Source: Branchiostoma floridae (lineage: Eukaryota > Chordata > Leptocardii > Amphioxiformes > Branchiostomatidae). From it: 64,000 nucleotides of DNA. A model generated the notes under the pieces. It was not told the origin of the DNA, ran no database searches, and worked only from the letters and a program-made list of their open reading frames with translations. Below, one piece after another: positions 15,001-25,300 of this stretch. The stretch covers positions 14,455,190 through 14,519,189 of the forward strand of contig NC_049994.1 of assembly GCF_000003815.2 (NCBI RefSeq). The letters run 5' to 3'. The position numbers and the translations under genes were made by a program. The first letter of the stretch is position 1; the number at the start of each line of letters is the position of its first letter.

Positions 15001-17654
15001 CAGGCTCGGGCCAGAATGCTTTTCTGAATGCTGGAATCATTAAGGTCCAGGCTGGACTAAATGAGTACGGACTGATTGTAGATGTGAACTTCGACAGTCC
15101 GGGAGTGATCATGGTAGAGAGTGGGAAGATGAAAGTCGGTCACAGTAACAGAGATGTGGCGTCGACATTACATGGTAACATAACCGTCAAAGAACAAGCC
15201 CTTTTGGAGATGGGTTATGGCGAGTTTACGTTTGCAAACCAGTCCCTGCTCAATGTTAGTGGGACGATGTCCATTTCGTCAGCCCAAGTTCAAGTCTATA
15301 GCTCAGAAAGCACAGTAACAATTAACAACGTAAAAGTGACAAGTTCTGGTACATTGGAGACATCAGCGAAGGACGTGATGATACGTAATGCAGAAATCTG
15401 TTCAGGGACTCTGTGGTTTCACAGGAGCGCAAAGATAGACACCCTTCAATTATGTGGGGGACGTCTGCGACCCGGACGCTCTGTGAACGTTACGGAGCTC
15501 ATGATAACTTCAGGAGACGTATTTAGCAGTAGTGCACGACCCAAGATAATCGCGGGGCGCATGGGATGGGGAGGCGGCAGAATCTGGGCAAACGAAGACA
15601 CTACTACAATGACAGTACAGGTGAACGAGCGCCTGCATGTCTTTGGATCCGGCAGCAAGTACGGAGATTATGACACTGTTATCCGCGTCGATGGACAGTT
15701 CACCATGATTTCGGTAGGGAATTTGTATCTGTCCCGCAGTGCTCTGATACAGTTGGATGGAGAAAGCACAGCATCGCTGCACCATGGGTACATCAGGACA
15801 CAGTACAGTCCACCCGGTCGGTTCACAAACATGGGGGATATAACCATCGGAGAGTACTCCAAAGCTACAACCGTCGCGCTTCATGTCCCGTTTCAAATGC
15901 TTGGAAAGATAGCGATCAAACAGGGCCAGTTAAACATCGCTTCTGGTGGTCGCTTTTCCGGCAGCACTGAACTCTTCATGGATGGGAGACTGGAAGTAAC
16001 AGGAGGTACATTAACAGCTACAAGTGGAAGCATATCTGGACCGGGAAATCTGTACGTTTCTGGGGGTATCCTCTCACTGGATGGAGGGGAAGTGTCTTCA
16101 CCTATAACCATTACACGTGGAACTTTACAAGTGACTAGCGAAAACAGTGTTACAACTCGCGGGACAGTAAGGGTACAAGGAGGGACTTTGAATGTAGATG
16201 GTTACCTCGAGTGTCTCCAAGATGTACAGCATGTTTCAGGGTCCTTGTCTGGATCCGGTATTGTCAGAGTTGGGAACCAGTCAAAGATACTTATCATGTC
16301 AACACAGTCTTCGGATCGGCGGACCACGTCCGTTAGGAGTCTTCAGATCTTTGGACTGTTGGAGGTCAGCTCCGCTCTTGAGGTCAGCAGTCCCGGGGTG
16401 GTAAGGAACGAGGAAGAGGGCCACATTCAAATGACCAGAAGTGGAGCCATCACTGGCACTGGTCGCGTCGAGAATTATGGAAGACTTATCACTGGAAATA
16501 TGCACCCCGATGTTCAAGCGAGAATTTCTTCAAACTTTGAAAACTTCTGGATTGTTGAGCCGGACAATTCCAGCTTGATAATCGAACCCAGATCCACAGC
16601 CGTTCACAAGATATCGTCTAGAGTGTTAGGAGGGGTGACCACTTGGAAAAATGGAGTGACGATCGGCGGTATTTCTGAAGGTTCCGTTATCATACAAGGT
16701 AACTGCTACGTTGGGCAGGCAACAGTTTTCATTGGTCAGACGATATGGAAGTCTGGAAGCATCTCTCTCCAAGAAGACCAGTGTTCCACAAGATCGTATG
16801 ACTCATCTGGAATCATGAGATCTAGTTGTTCTGAGAAATACGTGCTGAACACGGGAGATATCATAATAGATACTTCATCAGACAAGGCCATATCTACTGG
16901 CGTAGATCTCGTCAACAAGGGCAACATCAAATGGCTTCTAGGAAAGATGGTAGTAGAAGGAAGCGTGAAAAATGTCGCAAGTGGAAAGTTTGAAATAATT
17001 GACACATTCAACGCAGACCGTATCTGGCAGAATAGTGGAAACACGTTAGAAAACAGTGGTATACTTTTACTGACCAACGCACGCTGTCTTTTCCAAGATA
17101 GATACGGGACCAGAAGAGGATCGCTTCACAACAAAGGGAGGTTGTCTCTTCGCGAAGAATCTTACTTACAAATAGACACTTTAACAAGTGGCGGTGAGGA
17201 CGCTTTGCTTGAAATGTCCACGGAATCAACGGTCACTGCTTTACAAATCATCATAGAACGTGGCACCGCATACCTACAGGGTCAGGTCAATGGACGAGTG
17301 GTAGTAAACGGTGGAAAACTCAATCCAGCTGGGCCAAGCGTGATCGGATCACTGTCTATTGAAGGTAGTCTCTTTATGTCAAATACAAGTGTCCTGGAAG
17401 TTGATCTGGTCAGCCCTCTGCCCTCAGCTGTGTCGGACACTTTGACCGTCTCCTCTGATGTTGAGCTTCACGGGAAGCTCGCTGTAAGCTGGAACTCTGA
17501 TGGCCCTACGCCCAGCAACATGGATACTTTCCCTATCATAGCATACGGAGGGAGTTGCCGGATAGATGGCCTGGTGACGGTTTCAGTCCACGATAATGTC
17601 AACTTCAACACCACTTGTGGGGACTCCTTTATCACTGTAACAGTCCTCCGATAG
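1..17654 (+). CDS. Giant beta-solenoid repeat protein with PSI domains (5' partial gene)
   Basis: The gene starts before the window. I infer 12 exons: 1-240, 672-2010, 2206-2568, 2758-2935, 3435-3581, 4027-4128, 4450-8349, 8478-8546, 8954-9142, 9602-9739, 10217-12799 and 13279-17654, stop TAG. All junctions are GT-AG and join in phase, giving about 4,540 residues without a stop. The protein is rich in G, S, T, V and N, with short strands of the form GGxVxI, and a recurring W-x-x-G-(T/S)-(I/L/V) motif (for example VWTGGTLSG, EWSGGSVVG, AWSGGNLMS). This is typical of right-handed beta-helix surface proteins. Two PSI cysteine modules lie near residues 2176-2260. I see no transmembrane segment or GPI signal at the C-terminus. 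Many N-x-S/T sites fit secretion. The family is not one I can name; an adhesive or extracellular-matrix role is inference. Confidence 0.8.
672..2010 (+). CDS. Giant gene, second visible exon (beta-helix repeats)
   Basis: This 1.34-kb exon follows a TTTCAG acceptor and ends at GAG|GTAAAC. It joins the previous exon in phase 2 if that exon ends at 240 (GAAAG|GTACAT). An alternative donor at 233 would put a stop early in this exon, which decides the choice. It carries the NWNGGTIQS and VWTGGTLSG repeat motifs and many alternating hydrophobic strands. It exits in phase 0 into exon 2206-2568, which continues with VNSGSLWSKDT. Confidence 0.75.
3126..3199. repeat. (ATTC)n microsatellite in giant-gene intron
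   Basis: A run of imperfect ATTC/TTCA tetranucleotides lies in the intron between exons 2758-2935 and 3435-3581. It produces a spurious open frame of repeated His-Ser-Phe-Ile residues. Confidence 0.9.
3734..3807. repeat. 37-bp perfect tandem duplication in intron
   Basis: Two adjacent identical 37-bp units (3734-3770 and 3771-3807) end in an AT-rich (TA)n run. They are intronic, with no coding consequence. Confidence 0.9.
4450..8349 (+). CDS. Giant gene, 3.9-kb exon of solenoid repeats
   Basis: This exon alone encodes 1,300 residues. The acceptor is ACCCACAG|GT and the donor is CTACGAG|GTGAGC. Both sides are phase 1, so the exon is symmetric. A nearer acceptor at about 4388 leads to an in-frame stop within 12 codons and was discarded. 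Motifs EWSGGSVVG and QWSSGAVTG occur here, each followed by runs of V/L-rich strands separated by G, S and N turns. No catalytic signature, cysteine-rich module or membrane segment is visible, so this part is probably purely structural. Confidence 0.75.
9602..9739 (+). CDS. Giant gene, first PSI-domain exon
   Basis: A 138-nt exon (acceptor AACTCAG, donor CAGA|GTGAGT, phase 1 both sides) encodes a cysteine-rich module beginning NPCGAHTDCTSCQGAGDCSW. The C-x5-C-x2-C-x5-C-x-W spacing matches plexin-semaphorin-integrin (PSI) domains, which are small extracellular disulphide modules. A second PSI-like module (EACSSQPNCTWC and following cysteines) starts at once in the next exon, so the two are tandem. 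Their presence argues for passage through the secretory pathway. Confidence 0.75.
10217..12799 (+). CDS. Giant gene, exon with second PSI and NW-type start of new solenoid
   Basis: The exon opens with PSI module 2 and then the stretch FWSSSAGGEWHTASNW. Tryptophan-containing openings of this G-x-W...NW type commonly precede beta-helix arrays in bacterial surface proteins, so a second solenoid appears to begin here. EWRKGTIRG and SWREGTIEG repeats follow. Acceptor is ATATTTAG, donor ACAACAG|GTAAGA, both phase 1. No enzyme motif was recognised. Confidence 0.72.
13279..17654 (+). CDS. Giant gene, terminal 4.4-kb exon (adhesin-like C-terminus)
   Basis: The last exon encodes about 1,458 residues and ends with TAG at 17652-17654. 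Repeat motifs include AWSGGNLMS, GWGGGRIWA and IWKSGSISL. The final 120 residues contain NGGKLNPAGPSVIGSLSIEG, then a stretch with SVLEVDL, SDTLTVSSDVELHGKLAV and FPIIAY. This order (GG-L-PG, a G-x-L-x-I-x-G strand, L-E-hydrophobic strand, D-x-L-x-V, G-x-L-x-V, F-x-I) resembles the end of bacterial autotransporter passenger repeats. The part from about 16273 onward is the source of two truncated downstream copies. Confidence 0.78.
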
Positions 17655-19307
17655 CGCAATGTGTTACTCTTAGCCATACCGTGTGGCTTCCATTCGTACT
17701 TCTTATATGGCAAAACAAAAAAATGTAAAAGAAAGACGTGTATTAAATATCGAATGCTACAGTGTTAAAGCAATGATGAGATTTCAATGTTTTAACAATG
17801 TTAGTGTCACTTTGAATTGACTTCATTATGACACGTCTACAACCATTATCTGTTAACTATAAGTTACTTTGTCAAATTCAACAAAGGCTTTATAAAGCTG
17901 ACCTGTAGCATAATATTTGGTAATTGGCTACATGCAAATGTATACTTTACTAAGACGATAATTGTAAGCAGCGCACTTGATGACACCTACTGTATTACAT
18001 CTACATGATGAAAACTCTAGGCACTTTTGGGAAGATGCACATACTGCAGATAAAATTGTACGTTTCACAATTACCTATGACTATGTTTCTCTAAAATCAA
18101 AACGTAATAATGCTGTGGATATTGTGGATACAAATTTATTAAGTGACATGGCACAACGCATATGTATTACTGCATGGTATAAGTAATATCAATGAATATA
18201 TTGTCACCGCTATCACACGTGTACATATTGCACCTACAGATTTTATTTCTGCAAAGTATGCTGGATGTAAGACATTAAGGTTTATATGTTTGAATTTGCA
18301 GTGACTGCACGGCTGTTTCTGTTACTAATACAATTAAATAAAAGCAAGGCTTTCCACTCACATGTCTGTCGTCAAATTCGAATTCGACGTATTTTTGTTT
18401 CAAACAACATTACGTCTGCCACTAAGCAGACAAAAGCATGTATATCTTACCCCTATCAATACCTTGTCTTCCAAAAGTTCCATGTATATGTAGTTCCCTT
18501 CAATTAACCTTTTTGTTGGTTGAAATATCATCTGATATTTTTATGTACCAGTTATAGGTGTTTGAATCTCTTGTCATCTTTCTAGACTATCCTGTAATTT
18601 GTAGGGAAAGCTAGTTCCTCCCCGTATTATTCAGAACGAGGTGATCACGTTTCTGTAATTATGTTCCAAAGGAAAAGATATTGTTTTCATTTTGCATGTT
18701 CTTTTCTGTCATCAACCGATCAGAACATAGATTAAAAACACAGACATAGTAATAGTTACAGATTATGCAAATGCTGTAATAATTTGCATAGATTATGAGA
18801 AATGCCGTAAAACACATCTAGTAATAGTAGTGTCATATTTGAGACATATTATGTAGACAGATGTGAATTCAGGATTTATTTTCATAGCAAGTAATAAACG
18901 TAAGGTATAGTCCAGTAGTTTATGGTTTGGAACTGCAATGGATATATGTAAATTTTACATTTCCATAGTATTCTGAATCTTGTGAAAATTGAAGAACGCA
19001 AACACTAAATGCTTTTGTGAATTTGCTCTACAGATTCCAGTTTCTTCTGTAAGGCAAATCGCTTGTAATTATTCGTCATACTTTCCTACAATTATTCTCC
19101 TCAGAAGCTGCTGAAGGAAAAAGAAACACTCTAAATTCCACATTCAATATTGTGTTTAAGCCACGCTTTATGAAAATCTACATTTTCTGATGTCAAATCC
19201 TTGTAAATTGTAATCACACTATCAGATATATGAAGCGCGATAAGGAATAGGTTGCCTGTCCTTTGATCTGAAAAGGTTGCTTTCGTGGAGTATTCTGCAG
19301 TTCTGTC
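17655..19307. other. Convergent intergenic region (3' ends of giant gene and NRF6-like 1)
   Basis: AT-rich sequence lies between the stop of the giant gene and the stop of the minus-strand acyltransferase gene. It should hold both 3' UTRs. Equivalent sequence lies at 32317-33884 and 48003-49575; both of those show an AATAAA soon after the giant-gene stop (near 32376 and 48062), which is less clear here. No further gene is visible. Confidence 0.6.
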
Positions 19308-22300
19308 TTATTTGTTGAAGATGACTTTCTCCACTCCCATCAATGGTACTTCCACTGCCACAGACAACAGGAAGGCCAAACCGTAGGAAAGAGTCACGTT
19401 CCCCAAGAAGAAATAGATCTGGAAAAAAGTCAAACGGATGTTGAAAGTAAGCCAACCGATAGTCATGAGACAAGAGACAAAAGTTAGGTGTGATATGTTC
19501 TTTGATGCTCAAGTCCCGCTAGTTTGTAAAATGGACAAGGTTTTTATAAAACAATGAAAGCCTGAATAGTTGTCTGTCTAACTTCGCCAAGAAGACTAAT
19601 GAAACCTAGTGACTTTCTAAGGTACTGCAGCGGTTTTGCCATCTCGTGTTCTGGACATGTTATGGTCGTGACGTATAGTGGTATATACATTTTACATGTC
19701 TCTTGGGGCAGAGAGTATTGCTTACTTGAAAGTCAAAATTGGAAAAGGAGGCCCTGCCGGGCAGTCACGGGATGTTTTTCTTTGCACTTTCGGGCATGAC
19801 CCCTACGTCGCACCGTGGGATGCCCTGCAGCTACCGGGCCCGGGCCGCGAATTTGTTTCAAAATCTGAGAGGTACCCACGCGGGATCTGGCAGTCCATCG
19901 GGACAAATTGGTCGCTTCGAAGCCTGTCCAGGGGCTACGTACACCCCTTGATGGGCAACAGGGCAATTGAGACCGAAGATTAAGTAGTGCAGATTTGGGC
20001 CCCCTATGGTCTTTTGTGGAACTGCAGGCCTATTAGTTTAGGGTAGTGCAAAGGCAGGCGCTAATTATAACACAAATGCACGCACTATTATCAGGAAGAC
20101 AGATTACATAATGTACAAAATGTATTTGCTAGCCGCTTTGAGTTGCTCTTTACAGAAGGGTACAATAACGTACCATAGTGAATGTGGTGTAGTGGATGGG
20201 CACCTCCAAGGTGAGGTTTACTGCTGCCAGCAGCATAAGATGTATCAGGTAGGCACAGTAGGTCAGTCGGCTCAGGGGCACCCAGGCATCCCAGGAGAGG
20301 ATGATGTCCACCACTCCTATAGTGAGTACATCACAACGGTCAGTGGGAAATAGTGATCCAGTCCAACGCAACAGGGAGCGTTTAGTAGTATTTCTGGGTG
20401 CAATGTTTTTCATATGGTACCTTCAGAGTTGCACATTATGACTGCAAAACGTAAGAATATAACATCTAGATTATTTACGTAAAGCAAATACTGCTTGACA
20501 AAGAGTAAAGAACAAAGACTTTGAAGTAGTGCCCTGACGGGAACAGTTTTCGCCCTAGGTATGAAGTAATTGAAATATTCAAATGTTGAGTTGTACTAAT
20601 ATATAACAATTAAACGTTTGATTCCCAAAGATAACATATTGTGCTTTGTGATTCAAAACAACAACAGTAAGAACACGGCTAACGCAGGCAGGAGCTATGT
20701 TTGTACCTCCGTATCCATGATGACATGCGACAACCACCCAGCCAAGCGCCAAGGCCCAGACGGTACGGTGAACAGTCAGGTACAGCACGTTCTCGGCTTC
20801 CGTCTGGAGAGTAGTTCCGTGGTACTGGCCGTAAGTTGAATACAACACAGTCATGGCAGCGGCAGCAGCAACGAGCCAACCAATAGTCATCAGCAGGCTC
20901 ATGGTCTGGTGCCGAAAGGTGAGATTTTCAGTTATGGGCAGAAGTTAATACCATTATTGGTGCCTACGTTTGTGATAATCTTTCGATAGATGAGCATTCG
21001 CCAAGTGTTGATAACCCTTAATGTCCATCATTTCAGTCACAACAATGATGGTAGCAGTGGCGACTCTTGGAGGGTGTCAAATGTGACACTCTGGGCTTAT
21101 CTCATACATCAATCATGAGAGAAGGGCAGTTATACTCAACTTTATCACAGTTACTGCACCTGTTTCTGTTTTTTGTTTGTTTCTCTCGTGTGCATAGATT
21201 TACTGTGTGAAATCTTTGTGTAACTAAGAATGATTTTTATCTACAATTTGTTCTTTCTCACAAACGGACAAACACTTGTTTGGCTCACCATACTCTTGGT
21301 CTGTTTCGGTTTTATCTTGATCAGCAGCCAGCCAACAGCTACTCCCACCAAGTACGGCCCGATACGACAGTACGGCTTTATGTAGTACTTACTCCCGTCC
21401 CTGTAGATGGTAAATCTTAACTGTAGATGTTTCTGTGAAATCCTCTACAGCAATGCAAAAGTTGACACAGAAGATTCAAATGACTGTCCAGTTAACGATA
21501 TCATACAAATAGAAACATTCTGGTAATGTTGAATCAAAGCAATAAGGAAGAGGATTTGTCAGCATAGATTATACAACAGGAACGTTAAATTCAGGATTGC
21601 CAAGCTCTATATTGTCAAAGAGATATCTATATATGTCACCGGTTTTGCTGTGACAGCATTGTCAGGAATATCAAACCGTATCCTTACCCGTTGGGTGCTT
21701 TCATGTCATATTGCCAACTGATCACTGCAGTAGTGATGAAGCTTGCCAACAGAAGAACCAGCTGCACAGCAATCCCCAATATCTGCCATCTGGGAGTATG
21801 CAAATTTTATCATGAACCGCGTAATAATTCTGACGTGTAAGCTAGTTAAACACAAACATCACCATGCATGGACTATGTAAATTCAGAGGCTATTTGCATA
21901 AGATTTAAAAACGTTTTAATGGGTATGAGGTCTCCGAACTCTTGTATGCAATGATGTACAACAATCAGCACACCTGTACAGTATGTAGACGAGAGGAACT
22001 CCGATGACGAAGAACTGCATATCATTGGCCAAGTACCAGGTCCACGCCATGCACTAAGGAGAGAAAGAGGCACAGATTTAGATGAAGACACTTTAAACAT
22101 AGCACATACATAATTAGATATACGTAAAAAATGTTGTTGTATATGTGGTTCAAGCACTACTAATTTTACTTGCCGTTTGTCTCGTACACCATATTCACGT
22201 AAAACTTAACAAACATATGCCTACCATCCTGTCCAAGTTGACAAAGTTGTTGACATACAGTAGGTTTGTCCACCAGTTGTCACCACAGTTTGGATCTAGC

Positions 22301-25300
22301 CCGTCAGGATGTTGCGGCCAGAATGGACCAGAGAACATGTAGGGAAGCACCCACATCCACAGCATCATGGCGAACATGTACGTAGGTGTCAACCTGAAGG
22401 TGAAAGTCAATTGTGTTCTAGGGCGGTTACTTAAAATATGATATTTCATTTGCTGGTCATTGAGCAAACTGTTCAGTACCCAGCTTTTTTTGATGTAGTG
22501 TAGTTGGTGGAATGGTTTTCGTAACAAAACAGAAGAAAACAAAAAATGAAATCAGCTTATAGAAAGATACGATACGTGTGACTAAAACCGAAAACATCGA
22601 AAGTGTTAAACTTTCCGATTAAACATCTTTTGGAATGTCCTCACCTCCAATATCTGTGGAAATACACCATCCCATATGGAACTGATTTTCCCTTTTCTCT
22701 GTTCTTCTCCATCTGCTTGATTAGAAGGTATGACATCAGGAGTCCACTGGAAGGGAAGACGTGAAAATTGGTGAGATTTTTCATTAAGCAAACATAAATG
22801 AACAAATACAGGTAAGATTACAGCACACTCAAGTTACATTAACGTATATTAGCACCGCCATCGAACAAATGATATGTTTAAAATGGGTCAACTGATGGGT
22901 CATAAGTTGTTTAATCGCGAATCCTGCCCCCCCCGTAGGTGTTTCTGGTAGGACACGGATTAAGTATTGAACTTAAGTGATTCATAAGGATGCCAAACGA
23001 CTAGTTTGTACAATGTGACTCTGAGTTAATCATACAATTTGTAGTATAGTTGCAAAGAGAAGATCCACTCAGAGTGGTAAGTCAGAAAGTGAAAGAATGT
23101 CAGAGATGTGTCCTTCGGGCCTCGAAAGATGGCCGAAGAGAAGATGCGGGTTACTTAGTAGTTTGTAATGGTGAGCTATTGATCCTAAGAATATAATATT
23201 CAATTAAGTTGGAATGACCTATTGCAACGCACAAAAGGATTTAGATGGGGACAAGTTTTTAAACCATGTAACTGAATCACGGTCACCAGTTTTCATTGTA
23301 GCTATTTGTTACCTGAGAAAGAAGAAGGAGTCCACAGCAACGGATGCATTACTGATGGCTTGAATTGTAAATGTCTGCAAGGCCTCCGAGACTTGCAGCG
23401 AGTTGTCTGAAAGAGCACATGTAGCATAACTATACATTTTAAATGGGTAACGTTAGGTTATAGGGTAATTTCAACATCACGCACACGCACACTAGTACTG
23501 GTACATCACACACTCTCGCTGCAGGCAAACCCACACACACTCACGCCGCAAACACACATACACTGGCTACACACTCACGACCCTGATTTTACTTCAAAGT
23601 GTTGAACTGCTTTTCTTGGTAATCAGATTTGTCGTTCAATAAGAGGAGTTTTTCATAAACGATAGGAGTTCAACAGGGAGTATCTATGTTGTTTTATACT
23701 TATTGCTTTATGGTTATTGCTGAACTCTGGGCACAGATCCCGGATTTTAAAGCGGATCACCACGCGCACCGGAAACGCGGAAACTCAATTGTCGAGTTTT
23801 GGGTAACTGAATACGCACAATCTGCATACCAAAGTGTGATTCACTATAACCGTAAGTGTACCCCAGGATGACCCATACATACACCACGCGGACCCAAATG
23901 GCTGTAACTCTGTGAGTTGTCGAGTTTGGGGTTAAATACGCACAATCTACATACCGACGTGCGGTTCAGCTGCACCATAGGTGTGCCCCAGAATGACCCA
24001 GGTCATACTGATGACGCGGATGCCGTGCAGACACTTGATGCTGCCGGGCGCCTGTTTGGTGCTGAGGAGCTTCCCGATGTTGGTGTAGAGGGAGAAGCAC
24101 AGGAGGATACGGCCGGTCATACCTGTGGAAGATGGAGCAGTTCAAGACATAGCAAAACTCCACAACTGATATCACATGTTTTATGAAAGAAATACGACTT
24201 GTTTGGAATTTAGCCATCTAATTTGGTTGGATATGATGTCGACTTGTGATAGTGTCAACGTTGAAGATCGTAGAAGGGGTTGAAACATCGATAAAAATTA
24301 TTCGGACCTTTTTCGGTTGCTTGGGTTTCCTTGCGTGGAAGTCGGTTCAGGAGCAGCGTCCTTTCGTCAGGTAAATTCGCAGTGACGTCAGATTCTTGTG
24401 CTTCACTCTCCTGCAACATTACGTGAACACACGTCATTGTCACGAGAGTGTATGGAACCATCATCCTCAGAAGACGTAAATGGATTGGGCACATGTTGGG
24501 TGAGGAAAGAACCATATGACATGGCGAGAATAGCACCACAGTACGCCAGAAGGAAAGAGGAAACAATGCCGACCGAGGAACACATAGAGGCGAACAGCGC
24601 CAAATAGAAAGAACTGGAATGCTTAAAGCATACTTTGGATAGTATCCAGAGGGTTGCCCAAGGCCGGGGGAGAGGGAGATTTGCTGCCCAACATGCCAGG
24701 AGTCATTACAGTAAGTAAGTAAATACGTCACTAACATTGCAGTCTTATAAACGTTATGCAATAATATTAATCATCTAAGTAGTATTAGGCAATTCGATAA
24801 TACTAAATCTTCTACTTCCACTTAGATCATCATAGCACAACGTTCAAAACGATAATATGTGAATGATATATATATATGAATGATAATAATAAGTTTTTTG
24901 CAAATAAACGATGACAAGGTCTCTGACTCCTGAAAGAAGTTCTATAACTTAGCATTGATTGTTGGCACATTGAAGGTAAAACCTTTAATTTAATGCTTCT
25001 ACGAAATCTGCTGTAAGTTACCTTCTGCCTTTTAATGGCCATCAGTCGGGGTTGGTGGATGATGACGTCATAGATAGTTCCCATCGCAATGAGGAGAAGG
25101 AGGACGCTGCAGATACAGCTGTACAAAGAACATAGGGGACAGACATGTCAGTCTTAAAACCATTGAACTGCCAGATTTTTAGCCCTATAAAATGCTATCA
25201 GTACCAGGGTTGGCCGCTGACCTCCAAAAAGGAACCCCCGAACAAGGCCAAAGTCCCTAACGTCCAGGGTTTATTTGTGCGCTACACGCACGCAAAGCTG

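Noticed and set aside
19678..19983. Plus-strand 101-codon frame in the last acyltransferase intron, repeated three times
   Set aside because: Several frames on both strands are open over the same GC-rich block. There is no known domain, and it is better described as a conserved non-coding block.
24255..24761. 168-codon minus-strand open frame
   Set aside because: Only its end (24410-24308) is a real acyltransferase exon. The rest is the reverse complement of a retrotransposon fragment.
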